Source: Bryopsis sp. KO-2023 (lineage: Eukaryota > Chlorophyta > Ulvophyceae > Bryopsidales > Bryopsidaceae). From it: a stretch of 64,000 nt of DNA. The translations under genes and the position numbers were made by a program. The stretch is taken from positions 8,137,001 through 8,201,000 of the forward strand of contig BSYQ01000001.1 of NCBI GenBank assembly GCA_030272585.1, written 5' to 3'. Positions 48,086 to 58,765 of the stretch are shown here, one piece after another; position 1 is the stretch's first letter, and each line of letters opens with the position of its first letter. Below the pieces are notes generated by a model. It saw only the letters and a program-made list of their open reading frames with translations. It made no database searches and was not told the origin of the DNA.

Positions 48086-49672
48086 TCTCACTCCGCAGCA
48101 CCCAACAGCAATTTCAAAATTACGACGCGAGGCTCCAAAAGAAAAAGAGTGTCTGATACCGTTGCTGCCAACCTCCCCAACAAAACAACGGACTTAGGAC
48201 TGGCCGCCCATCCCCCTTGGCCATGAGTTTCCTGATTGAAAAGACATGCTGGGAAAAATTGATGATCGATGAGCCTACGCGGCTCAATTCCAAATTGACA
48301 CCGACGCTCTCCAAGAGAGGCTTTGAAATCTGAATTGTGCTTTTGAGAAATGGATTGGGCCAGCAACAGCAAAAGTTGGCATGCTTCTGGGGGACATTAT
48401 TTTTGCTGGTCCTTCAGCGAATTCGATTCCACACAATGGTCGCACGGAAAAACTCCTCCACACTGGAAGGAGACGTTTGTCTCGTAAAAAAGATCATCAA
48501 TTTTACGATCTTTAAAATAAAAATCGTAAAATTTTTCGTCTGTGAAACGAAGCAGGTTCCAACCTCCTTTCTTTTCGCCTGAAATCCCTGGCATGAAAAC
48601 ATTGGGGGGGGGGAAAGCGCCGCACTCACTTCCCCAGCTAGAAAAATATCAGTTTTGACATGCAGAAAATTCCATTTGCATAATGCTTTGCATCTGTTCC
48701 CTCGCTTCAATTCAGTTCTACCCGACGGGCCCTGAACATTTTCCAGCCCCAAATTCGATATTGCAGAATAGCTCAGAACTTCAATTAAAGCAAAGTATTC
48801 CACGTTGCCTTCCGTGCGAAATGCCCCAACTGCGTCGGCTATCCATTACAAAAGAAAAAAACACAGGACTTACTCCCCAAAGAAAACAACAAAACCCCCT
48901 GCCATCGTGACCCTTGCTACAGACAATCAAAGAAAACCTGATCTACCCAACAATTGTGCCTGTTTGAGCGAGATTTCTCCCATCCATTTGAATTGCCAAA
49001 AGAGTGGTGCCTATTCGGCTGTTTCTGCTTCTCCCTCTGCCTTCAGTTCAGGAAGTACGAGGGGGTTCATTTGGCCCAGGTAGAAAATGGCCCACCTAAA
49101 ATCCACATCCCCAAATGCACGTGTTATTAAACCATAGGTTTCCTGTGTCTTGACAAAAGAAGCAGAAGAAGCTTTGGGGGTCCAAAAATAGATTTCATAT
49201 CCCCCCCCCCCCAAAAAAAAAATACACACATACTTTCTCGAAGACGAATTTTCTTTTTTTTCCCATCCCCACACAGAAATGATTGGATCAAGCATTTATT
49301 GCTTCCAAACTCAAACAAGGAAAATATCCTGACTATAGATTTTTATCAAGGGAGAAAAAAAAAGAACACGCACAGGGATGGGTAGAAAAAACCAAGCGAG
49401 GGGTGTCTTGCTGCCAATTAATGGGGACATCTCAAAAACTGTAGACAACTTTTTTTGCTTCCTGTTTTGCCAATTAGCTGTTTGCATTCACATGAACTGG
49501 GATGAAGTTTTTGTGCATCATAGAACTGCTCAATTGAACAAAAAAAAACCCTCTTAGAAGTCGATATGAAGGACCTCAAGAAAAGAAAGGAAGAAAGAAA
49601 AAAGCTTCTTGACGAAGGAAAATACTTACAGCATCCAGCAACAGGTTACTCCGGTAATGACCAGAAGAGTCG
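48086..49672. other. Intergenic region upstream of the coiled-coil gene
   Basis: No gene supported. Contains promoter sequence for the coiled-coil gene, a cluster of nested inverted repeats at 48482-48540, C and A runs near 49200-49220 and the 3' flank of the small membrane protein gene. Confidence 0.5.
48482..48540. repeat. Nested inverted repeats built from CGTAAAA/TTTTACG
   Basis: TCGTAAAA at 48482-48489 is complementary to 48501-48508. AATTTTACGAT at 48499-48509 is also perfectly complementary to 48523-48533. A fourth degraded copy (TTTTTCGT) follows. Alternative hairpins sharing the middle arm are therefore possible. Confidence 0.75.
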
Positions 49673-49975
49673 TTAGGCTGCAGCGAAACATTTCATCACG
49701 TCAGCGAAGGAGAGGGATCTGCGAGAAACCACAAGCCATGGACCCCCCAAGCGTCCGTACCTTTTAAGCTCCCTGGGGCTGGAAATATGCCCAACGATTG
49801 TGCCAATTACACCAGCGGCAAAGAAAATAAGCGTCGTCCATAAAAAGGGAACCCCCATTGTCTGCTTCGTTCCGGTGCTGACGATCTGCAGCTGAAGGCT
49901 GGCCCAAAACTCGTCCAAACCACGCAAAGGAACGTAAAACAGCTCTCGCACATGTCTGACTTTTCGTACGCTTCA
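49673..49975 (-). CDS. Small single-pass membrane protein, start unresolved
   Basis: Two exons on the minus strand join in phase: the stop-containing piece ends LSFADVMKCFAAA, preceded across a gtacgg/ctcgcag intron by a frame encoding LRGLDEFWASLQLQIVSTGT, a hydrophobic segment FLWTTLIFFAAGVIGTIVG and HISSPRELKR. Neither overlapping ATG (MMKRTK or MCESC) is in this frame. The start must lie in an upstream exon or the model is wrong. No family recognised. The 5' end is within about 90 bp of the divergent Hsp70 start. Confidence 0.4.
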
Positions 49976-50062
49976 TCATTGTTTGTCTGGAAATTTTGTT
50001 TTTAAACCCGTTTTCTTATCCCAGAATCGCTTATCGCGCTCCAAGTGCGAGTGGGAATCCAC

Positions 50063-53000
50063 ATGCTCAGTTCCAGCGCGCCAGTAGCGAATTGGCGGCA
50101 ATGCACCATCAACCGGCGGCGGCTGGTAGTTCCTGTGCGGTCTGCCACTGTGGGCATTGATCTAGGGACGTCAAACTCGGCGGTGGCTGCGGTCGTCGAC
50201 GGAAAACCGACCATGATTCCGTTGGATAATGGCGCGCTCACAATGCCATCTGCTGTGTCTTTCGTCAAGGTAGTTCATTTCATGTTTAGACGCACATCCA
50301 CCCACAATGGATCTAACACTCAACATGCAAATGTGAACCCTTAGGCATCAACACATGTTTTTTTTTGTTTTCATTTTCATACCAACCCAGTGCGGATTAG
50401 TGCTGTTCCCTCCATAAGCTTGAAAAGATTATTCAACCTTGCTGGAAAAATCTGAGTGGTGTATGGATGGCACAGGATAAGGATCCCCTTGTCGGAGTGG
50501 AGTCCAAAACTGCAGGGGAATCTGCGAACACGTTCTATGAAGTGAAACGGCTCATAGGCCAAAACTTTGGCGATGTGACAGAAGAAGCTGAAAATTTGGC
50601 TTACGAAGTTGTGGAAGCTTCTGATGGATGCGCACATGTCTACGTACCTGCAATCGATGGTCCAGTGGCACCAGAAAATGTGAGGAAAATGAACTTTACC
50701 CCCAAAACAGTGAACATACGAGAGCTGCAGTTTGAAAGAAACTGTGTCAAGGAGGAGAAATATCCTTGCATTGAGGGTGGAATTTTTTATTGAATCTCTC
50801 GCTGATAAAAAGCAAACGAAGTTTGATTCTGCAGGCTTGGCCAGATTGTGGGGAGTAGTGGGTTCTTTGACGCGTTTCATTGATTGTTTCAGATATCTAG
50901 CATTATTCTCAGAAAACTGATCGACAGGGCTGAAGAGTTTTTGGGGGAGCCAGTGGAAAAAGTGGTGAGTGCGTTCGCACGAAATCAGCCTGGAGGGACC
51001 ACCTCAAGAACGAGCAAAAAAAATGTGAAAAAAGCAGATATTGTGAATAGTCATGATGGCACAATATGTCCATGCTGCATTTCCCCAACTTTCAACTTTT
51101 TTTTTTGAGTCAAAGCCCATGCTTTGGTTTAAGAATGGAAAAAAACTTGGAAAAGAAAAACACCCCTCAAGATCCCCCCCGAAACCCTGGGAATCGCACA
51201 GCAAAGCTGCGATAAAATCTTTGTCGAAACAGTCATTAAGAAAACAGTTGCACCAAGACTGGTCTTGGTGTAGCTTGCATCAGGCTCTTTACAAACTGCA
51301 ATTTGTGGCGACAGGTAATAACTGTCCCAGCGTTTTTTGACGCCACTAGAAAAGGAGCCACCATCACTGCCGCAGGCATGGCTGGACTGGAAAACGTCGC
51401 CCTAATTCAAGGTACCGTATTTTTCTCCAGTAGTGTCCCCCTGGAGGTACTTTAAAAAATCCAGTGACTGGGGTTTCTGCCGGAAAAAATGCGGCATGTT
51501 CTGTGAAAGAAAAACACTGCCATGATTTTTCTGATGCCCACCTTCAGCCTTTGTCTGTTTTCCACGGCATCCAGAAATAGTTTGACGTGGGCTCTGGTAG
51601 TGAAAGGTTCTGTATTTGTTGTTTGGATGGATGCAGAGCCCGTGGCTGCAGCCTTGGCTTATGGCTTGGGCCGACCCAGAGATCAAGACACTATTTTGGT
51701 GCTAGATATGGGGGGAGGGACGTACGATGTCAGCATTTTGGAGAGCTTCGAAGGCATGTTGGAGGTTTGTTTTACGAAGTTTAATGGCCGTGTCGATACT
51801 TTTTTGGTTTTGGGGAAAGCATCCTGCACCCACCGCCTGTGTTTTTTTGCCCGCTTCTTTGTAAAGAGATGGGAAATGTACATTGCTTGTTCTGTTTGCT
51901 TCTGTAATTTTCGTTTTTTCTTAAGGGCGAGGAAATCCAGATGTGCAATGGCGAAAAACGAAGTTTTAAAAAAGAACTGCATTGGTTCGATATAACAGTG
52001 ATTGATGGCAGCTCTAGAGGGGGACTATACTAATCTTGTGCCTGACATGCAGTCTAGGTGGTTTCGACAGCGGGCGACTCTTACCTCGGGGGCAGTGATT
52101 TCGATAGAAAGATCTTGAACTGGGCAGCTGAGGCATCTATATCCAATGGTGGTCCGGATCCAAGGTATCCACCATCTCCCCTTAATTTTTTGGAACTTTT
52201 TTGAGAACCTGGAACAGCTGTTTTGTAATTGCTCAAATGCAACGCTGCAACTCTTTGTCAAGGGTTTTGCAACTCAATGGAGTGAGGGAGGTTTTTTAAG
52301 AAAGGATAATATGCATGGTTTGATCGAAGGTTGGATGCTGTGGACCTCCGACGCTTGCTGCATTCTGCAGAAAATGCCAAGATGGCTCTTGGTGAAGAAG
52401 ACCACGTCGATATCAACTTCACTGCAGGTAGAAAGAAAGTTTGTTTTTTTGATCCATTCCTTGAAAGAAGAATTCAATATGTTTGTGCTGCACTGGGACA
52501 TGTACTGTAGTGAAAAGGGCTATAACCATTACCGTTCATCTATCCATGCAAGAATAGATGTTATATCATGACTTCATTCGAAGCTTGATGTGGTGTTGTA
52601 GGAGTTTGAGGAGCTCCTGAGGTTCTGGATTTTTTTTTTCCTTTTTTGTTTTCACAGGAGGACGTCCCCAGACGGCTTCGCTGGACGAGGAGGTGTTTTC
52701 GAAAATTACCCGGGATCTGGAAGAGCGATTATGGCCACCTTTGCAAAGTGCTGGAGAAGAAGCGAAGATTGATTGGATGGAAAGGTCGGCGATTTTTCCT
52801 GCACAGTCTGGCTGTGAAGCAACTCCCCCACCCCCCAAGGGAGATATATAACTATAAATAACTGAATAAGAAAACTTGGAGCAAGACGAGGGGAAAAAAA
52901 ATTGGATCCTTTTGGAAGCATCCTTCATTTTTTGGTTTTATTTTGTCAACTTCAGGCCCACATCCAGCGCTGACACGTCAGACTCAACATCGCCAGCCAC

Positions 53001-53459
53001 AGTTTCAGATCCGTGGACGCCACCCCCAAGGAGAATAACAAAGGTGGTTCTAGCTGGAGGCTCCAGCCAGTTGCCTGTTGTGAAAGGCTTAGTAAGCCAT
53101 ATAACAGGCATCGGAGATCTAAGGTAGTGTTTCCAACTGGGCAGAAATGTGCAAGTCCTATTGTCCGCAGCGAACAGAAACCAACCCCAAATTGAACAGC
53201 ACAGCTGGAATTTGTTGAAAATTCTCCCAGTGCTTCGTTCCAGATGAGTACATGGACATGATCTGATGGCTGGTGAAACTCTGTGGTTGGTCTATGCAGA
53301 TGTCCAGTGGACCCCAAGCTGTGTGTAGCTCTGGGGGCTGCTGTATTTGGGGCAATGATGGAGGGTGGTGTTGGAAACATGGAATTGATGGATGGATCGT
53401 ATGCATCCGGAATGCACGACCGGGTTTCTGGCTTCCAGATCCTCGCCAATGACAGATAG
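50063..53459 (+). CDS. Hsp70-family protein with nucleotide-binding domain only, N-terminal extension
   Basis: Ten exons (50063-50269, 50476-50679, 50893-50964, 51315-51411, 51637-51764, 52058-52164, 52330-52427, 52658-52784, 52956-53123, 53300-53459) join in phase to 455 residues. The actin-like ATPase fold of Hsp70 is complete: [20 protein letters not shown] (phosphate 1), [36 protein letters not shown] (phosphate 2), [39 protein letters not shown] (adenosine) and [15 protein letters not shown]. The stop follows about 35 residues later, so the peptide-binding domain and lid are absent. Phosphate 2 carries Met for the usual Leu. An insertion rich in Ser/Thr/Pro precedes the adenosine motif. 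The first 29 residues (ending [12 protein letters not shown]) are basic and hydroxylated, like a plastid or mitochondrial transit peptide. NBD-only Hsp70s such as animal HSPA13 are known, but are secretory. Confidence 0.88.
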
Positions 53460-53574
53460 CACTTCTTCGTTGCTCATATCTTGAAAGGCTTGGGGTTTTT
53501 TTAAATCTTTTACCAATTTTGACATGTATCAGATGAGATGGCCAGGGGCAGAATTCTTTTAAAGAAAACTAAAT

Positions 53575-54863
53575 TCAGGGCTGGAGATATTGCCAAGGAA
53601 ACGTCTTGGGGATCAAATCGGGCTGTCCGTGGAGCAACCCCACAAGGAATTCCAACCCATCCACGAGACGTGGACCTGGTCGGTTGAACATCTGATCTCC
53701 ATCAACCAAAACCACCCGGCCCTCTTTTAATGCACGCAACTTGCCCCTGAAGGAGCACACGCAGGAAGATTTCACATTTGTATGAGAAACAAAGCTCCAT
53801 GTACCATAATTTGCATGCATGCACACATCATGATGCTTACCACCATTCGCGCTGGACTACAGGCTTGAGCTCCGTTTTGGTTTCATCGAGGTCAAGTCCG
53901 CACGGACAGATCACCACCCAGTCAGGATCCGACTCCAACAGCTTTTCTGGTGTTACCACAATGCTCTTCCCTGCACCAGTGCCATCCCTGGCAAAAAAAA
54001 AGAAAACAAAAAAACATCACATATCATTAAATGTGTTGGGTTTATGCAAACTCCCAGCCTTCTACCCGATATAAGAGAAGATCCTCCTTCCACTCCTTCC
54101 TTCTGGAAAACGCATGCGCTCACCTGGGTGGATTCAGTGAGTGATGTCCACCAGCCATGCCAATGATCTCGGGTGTCCAATGCCCACCAATAAAGATCGG
54201 GTCCACCCATTCCATGAATGCCACCTGCTAGTGAGCAGGCTATGGTCTTTAACCAGTCATGAAACGCCACCCCCACCCCCACCCCCACCCACACAAAAAA
54301 GCAAAAGAGCAGGAAAAAAAACCAAAAAGGGAGATCCTTCAATCATTCACCTCAATCTTCTTGGATGTGCTCATTTTCGCCTTCGCAATTGACGTCGCAA
54401 TTTCGATGCGATCCTTCAAACCTTTGATACCTTTCTCAGCTTCCTCAGTAAGCCCCACCGCCTCTCCCACAACTCTACAATCATCGATCACTTCGCTGAG
54501 ACTCTGGGGATTCAGATCGATCACTTTCGGCACACGATTCAGCGTCTGAGCAAATCTGTGCACCATTTTGAAATCGACGGAGCACACGGCGCAAACCGAC
54601 TGTGTCACGATCACATCGGGGTCCAATTCCTTCAGCAGCTCCTCGTCGATGTAATACAACCCATCTCCTTTGGCCAGGGTCTCTTGCACCGCCAGATGCA
54701 TTTGAGCTGAGTTTTCGAACTTGTTGGTCGCGCCGGTTAATATCGGCAGAGCGCACACTCCCGGAGGATAATTGCACTCATGGCTCCGGCCCACCAGCAG
54801 AGCCTGACCCCCGACACAACCTACGATCTCGGTGGCGCTCGGTAACAAGGAGACCACCTTCAT
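53575..54863 (-). CDS. BtuF/FecB-type periplasmic-binding-protein homologue (cobalamin-binding-like), 310+ aa
   Basis: Class III substrate-binding-protein fold (COG0614 type), which in bacteria captures vitamin B12 or iron chelates for ABC importers. Four exons (54351-54863, 54124-54224, 53841-53987, 53575-53746) join in phase to 310 residues. Recognisable parts are KVVSLLPSATEIVGCVGG at the start, LLVGRSHECNYPPGV (the SHECDYP-like segment of this group), ELDPDVIVTQSVCAVCSV, MEWVDPIFIGGHWTPEI, LESDPDWVVICPCGLDLDET and FNRPGPRLVDGLEFLVGLLH. ATG 54863 is the first Met in the conserved frame. The frame is open upstream to an acceptor at about 54920, so a 5' exon with a targeting peptide may exist. 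Four spliceosomal-type exons show it is an established nuclear gene. The bacterial-type family suggests acquisition from a prokaryote or organelle. Ligand is unproven. Confidence 0.85.
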
Positions 54864-55696
54864 TTTCGTGGCGGCCTTGATGACAGATACGGAAAGTGAT
54901 GGGAATGTTGTCGGAAAGGCCTGCGGAAAAAATGAACCGTTAAAAGGGTGAGGATGAGCCTGGGTCGAATCCTCGCGCAAATGAAACACATTACTGTTCG
55001 TTTACTGTGTGACGAATGACCGCTTTCAGGTTGTGCAGGCGTTAGCTGAGTGGGATCGAGTACATTCTTGTATGGCAGTCAGTGGAGTGGATGTGTATTG
55101 GTGTACTGCTTTGGCTGCAATATTTCTGTGCTGTCGTTATTCTTGTAATATCCCTATTCTTGACATTTTACTTGCGTGCCGCACTCTACCATCATGCTCC
55201 CCCCGAACTCAAACGTTCAAGGCAAGAATGATTCTCTCGTGGAAAACACAATTGCCACTTTCTCAGTGTCACGCTGGGCGTGCATTAAAACAGCAAAAAA
55301 CAACGGCTTATGAATTCGAACTTAGGAACCAGAATTATCACATTTGATATACCCTCCCCTTTTTTTAATTTTTCCTGTAGTGCTTTTCATGTGAAAAAAG
55401 TGAAAAGAGGGAAAAAAATTCAGAAAAAGGAGGGAGAGTTGGGGTCGACGTGTCTTTCAGAATGTTGAGAGTAAAAACGAATAGTGAAGTGATGGAGGAA
55501 GAGCACCAGTGAAGAAAATGCTGATTGAAATCATGTTCATAAAAATTCAAAATCAGAACAAAAACAGGCAACGTCCCCATTTCTGTATCGAAACATTGTT
55601 TCAGACTGGAAATCCACAAAAATATGGGGATGAAGTTTCTTAAATCGTTTGGAAAAATTATCCCGTGATGACTTCCCAACCGATTCACCAATTTTC
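54864..55696. other. Intergenic region up to the right inverted-repeat arm
   Basis: No gene supported. May contain the 5' exon of the BtuF-like gene near 54900-55000. The rest has no recognisable coding content. Confidence 0.5.
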
Positions 55697-57776
55697 TTTC
55701 TTAGTTCAGAACTTTTTTGAACCTATTTTCGACAGTGCCAGACTCAACCACTGCACAAAAGCAGGGCTGATGTGGCCCAAACTAAAAAAATGATTTCTTC
55801 TGCGCCGTCTTTGGCTTCTGATTTTGCAAACTCCCCCCCCTCTTTTAAGTCTTTGCTGAGCTCCAGAATATGGACACAGTCCAGGGTAAATGATGGACCC
55901 GATTTGCACGGCTTTCTTGTATTCACCCCCCAATTCATACATTGTGCAAGCCACTGCTGAATTGATGTCTTTGGTGCATCTTCTGTGGATCTCTGTTGGG
56001 AAAATCAGACTGTGCAACTCAACAACCTCCACAGCAGCATGGTGATTGCCCCAAGCTGCGCAGGAGCAACCACACAGACATTTTGTATCTTATTGTTTAC
56101 AGCCTCCAAATAAATTTCCTGGGAGTGGGTCACTAATGATTTTTGGAACGAGGCTCACAAAAGAAGGAATGACTGGGTTCTTTAAGAGTCTTTAGTGACT
56201 TTAGTCTTTAGTGTGGTGCTTGGGTTAGCTGCCCATCTCCCCGACTACGAGCAACACGTCAGAGCTGGGTCGCACCCCTCCTCGCCGTTTCAAAAAATCC
56301 TATAGTGGTTGCCACTGCGGTTCGAAACTTTCTTTCCTTTTGGAGCTCCTCACCGTCGTTGACGGTTTCTACCCTTCGTCGCCGCGCACAGCGCTCGATG
56401 TCAGCACCGGTGCCAGAGGGTCTTCGTCGATTCCTCCAAAGGGACGTCGTTGCTCACGCGTTTCGAGGTCTCGTTCGTTCGGCTGTGACAAGGAAGAAGC
56501 ATCCGCTTTGGGGTCACCAGATCGATGCACGAAAGTGAAGGATCTTCGCAGTCCACTTTTTCCTTACTTTTACACGAAGAACAATCAAGGTTGGGGCCAA
56601 ACTGAACAAAGGAAAACAATACGCCATCAAACCGAACAGTCGAAGCACGCTTGACTCGCGCCAGCACAAGCGCCTGGGGCGAAAAGACGAAAACATGCCG
56701 TGAGGCCGATACGATCCGAGCGTCAGAGAGCAAGTCCACAAAAACTCAACACAACTCACGCCAGTACCCCGGCGAAACACAGACTCAAAACCGTACCAAC
56801 AAGCCGTCCGTCCTTCCTGAGGTTCGCGTATCCAGTCGCCTTCCCTTTCCCATCCGAAACATTTTCCACATACGTACGGAGCAAACAAGTTTCTGGATCT
56901 GGTTCGCGCGACTCCGTTGGAATCTTCACAAGGCCCACTTGTTCGCCGGCGTGGGCTTCAGGACGGCCGCAAGGTCTCGTGAACACTCGAGAAGGAAAAA
57001 GAAAAACCAAAAGCAAACAGAAACGCAACACGAGAGATATGTCTGCGAAATACGCGAGCAACAAAAATCGTAAACAGAATAGGTGAGTCATAATCCACAC
57101 ACTTGAAAGTGGAAAAATGTTGTCTCAGTCGACGAAAAACAAAAACGCATTTTACGGGACCAGCGACACCCCATGCTGGTTACGACTGTGCTTGATCGGG
57201 ATCCTTCTTCAGTTCGTACACCAGACAGCCTCAGCATCCGCGATCATCTCGATGATCACCCACGCGATCGGGAACTGATTCCTGGGAGCTGGTCCGGCGT
57301 CCTGGAGCCCTTGAGCGCAGGATAAGCGCCCCCAAGCAAGTCGGGGGAGGTGTCGGGGAATCCCGAGCGTCTCCGCAAGGAGGATGACCTCAGCCGGCAA
57401 GCCGCGGGCGGCCTCAGCTCTGGGATTCGAACGGGTAGGTAGGGCACATGTTTTTATGGGTTTTTTCATGCATGCATGCATGTTTTTTTCTTTTTCGCTT
57501 TGCGACTTTGGGTTTTTCTTGCGTTGTTGGCTGAATATTATGGAGCTTGCATGAAAGTTTGAGTGAACCCGCATGGATATTGAAGGGGGAGCGAAAGGGA
57601 GGATCCGTTTTTTTTTTTTTTCAAACTAGATGTCAGCAAGGTGGCTGTTTCCAAGAACTGTCATGTTTTTTGTGAGTGCCAGTAAGGTGTTGGAAGAAAT
57701 CTGGGGTACTGGGGCATTTTGACTTCAATTGGTGCCGAGTCCCAATTCAAGCGTCAGTAGGAAATCACTGATTCGT
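55697..57776 (-). repeat. Right arm of the inverted repeat (partner 41714-43916)
   Basis: Reverse-complement copy of 41714-43916, 2080 bp. Relative to the left arm it lacks two blocks of roughly 50-60 bp each near its inner end, differs in a short patch near 56285-56310, and has a net 12-bp deletion at about 56445. The arms enclose 43917-55696 (11.8 kb). Confidence 0.92.
56401..57091 (-). CDS. Candidate small secreted/membrane protein in right repeat arm
   Basis: Inverted paralogue of the candidate at 42412-43114, starting at ATG 57091 with the same hydrophobic N terminus. Differences over the first exon are a few substitutions (for example AHVGEQ to AHAGEQ). In the long-tail reading the net 12-base deletion keeps the frame (SNALWMNVPLEE becomes SNDVPLEE). 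The same two splice models are possible. Function unknown and expression unproven. Confidence 0.38.
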
Positions 57777-58765
57777 TTTCTGACAGACTGTAAGCTATGA
57801 TCAGTCGGACTCCACCCACACAGCCAGTCTAAACCAGTTAGCCCATCATGAGGAACAATCATCTGATCTGCAAGCAAAATGGCCATTCGGAAGTATAAGC
57901 AATGCTCAGTGGGTTTCTGGAAGGGTGAGGTTGCAGATCGCAGGACAATGGTACCTCTTGGTCCTGCCTGAGTTTATTCATCCTTTTCCTCCTACTGTTG
58001 CCCTTCTATCGAATCAGGCATTAATGATGCAGTTATTGTTGATTCGACAGCTTGCAATTTCGTACTGTTGGCTTGCAAGATGAACACCGGGACAAAAAAA
58101 ATAGCCTTGGGGGGTGGGATTACACACAACACTTCCAGTGCACACACGCACGCACATGTACCTCTCACTCCTGCAGTCTTAATTTCCACGGTTCCCAAAC
58201 TCTTCTCTCTTTACTTAAATGGATGAAAACAGAAACTCCCTCCCCCCCCCTGAAGAATAACTGCTTGTCCTTGAGACAGGAATATTCCCACCCAAAACCA
58301 CAATCTGAAAAATTATTGGAACATCCAAGAACGAAAATTCCTGATGTTGGCCACGGCACTCACAAACTTACAATATGCATGACTGGAGCCAGAAAAGAAC
58401 TCCCTCCCCCCCCGTCACAACTGTCCTCTCTTTCTAAGGAAAACTCCATCCCAGTTTGTTCCCCCACTTTTCGCTGACCCTAACAGGCCACGGCAAGAGT
58501 CCCCCCTGATTTTCATTTCTCAACGAATCCACACGGAATTCGAGGGTTTTCCAACCAGCATGGGGGGTGTGTGCATTCGAAACTGTCATAAACGTAAGTA
58601 AAGGAACCCCCCATTTTCTTTCTCTCTCTCTCAAATCATTCTGCCAACTTGTGGCCATCGACTCTCCGTTTTTTTTTGTTTTTTGTTTTTTTCGCATTTG
58701 TTGAACAAAGCTTGCCTACTATTACAACCCGAATTTCACCCCATGAAAATCAAAACAATTGTGCC
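57777..58765. other. Intergenic region, 3' flank of the 5-phosphatase gene
   Basis: Between the right repeat arm and the stop codon of the OCRL-like gene. No coding content recognised; C runs near 58245 and 58405 are the only simple features. Confidence 0.5.

Noticed and set aside
47805..48091. N-terminal ~90 residues of the open frame upstream of 47779
   Set aside because: The Met-Glu-Lys exon is followed by a gtaaga donor and a cacag acceptor that join in phase; the intervening open frame is intron.
41714..57776. Whole 16-kb segment as one giant transposon with 2.2-kb terminal repeats
   Set aside because: Enclosed genes are ordinary cellular genes, no transposase, integrase or polymerase is visible, and no target duplication flanks the outer ends.
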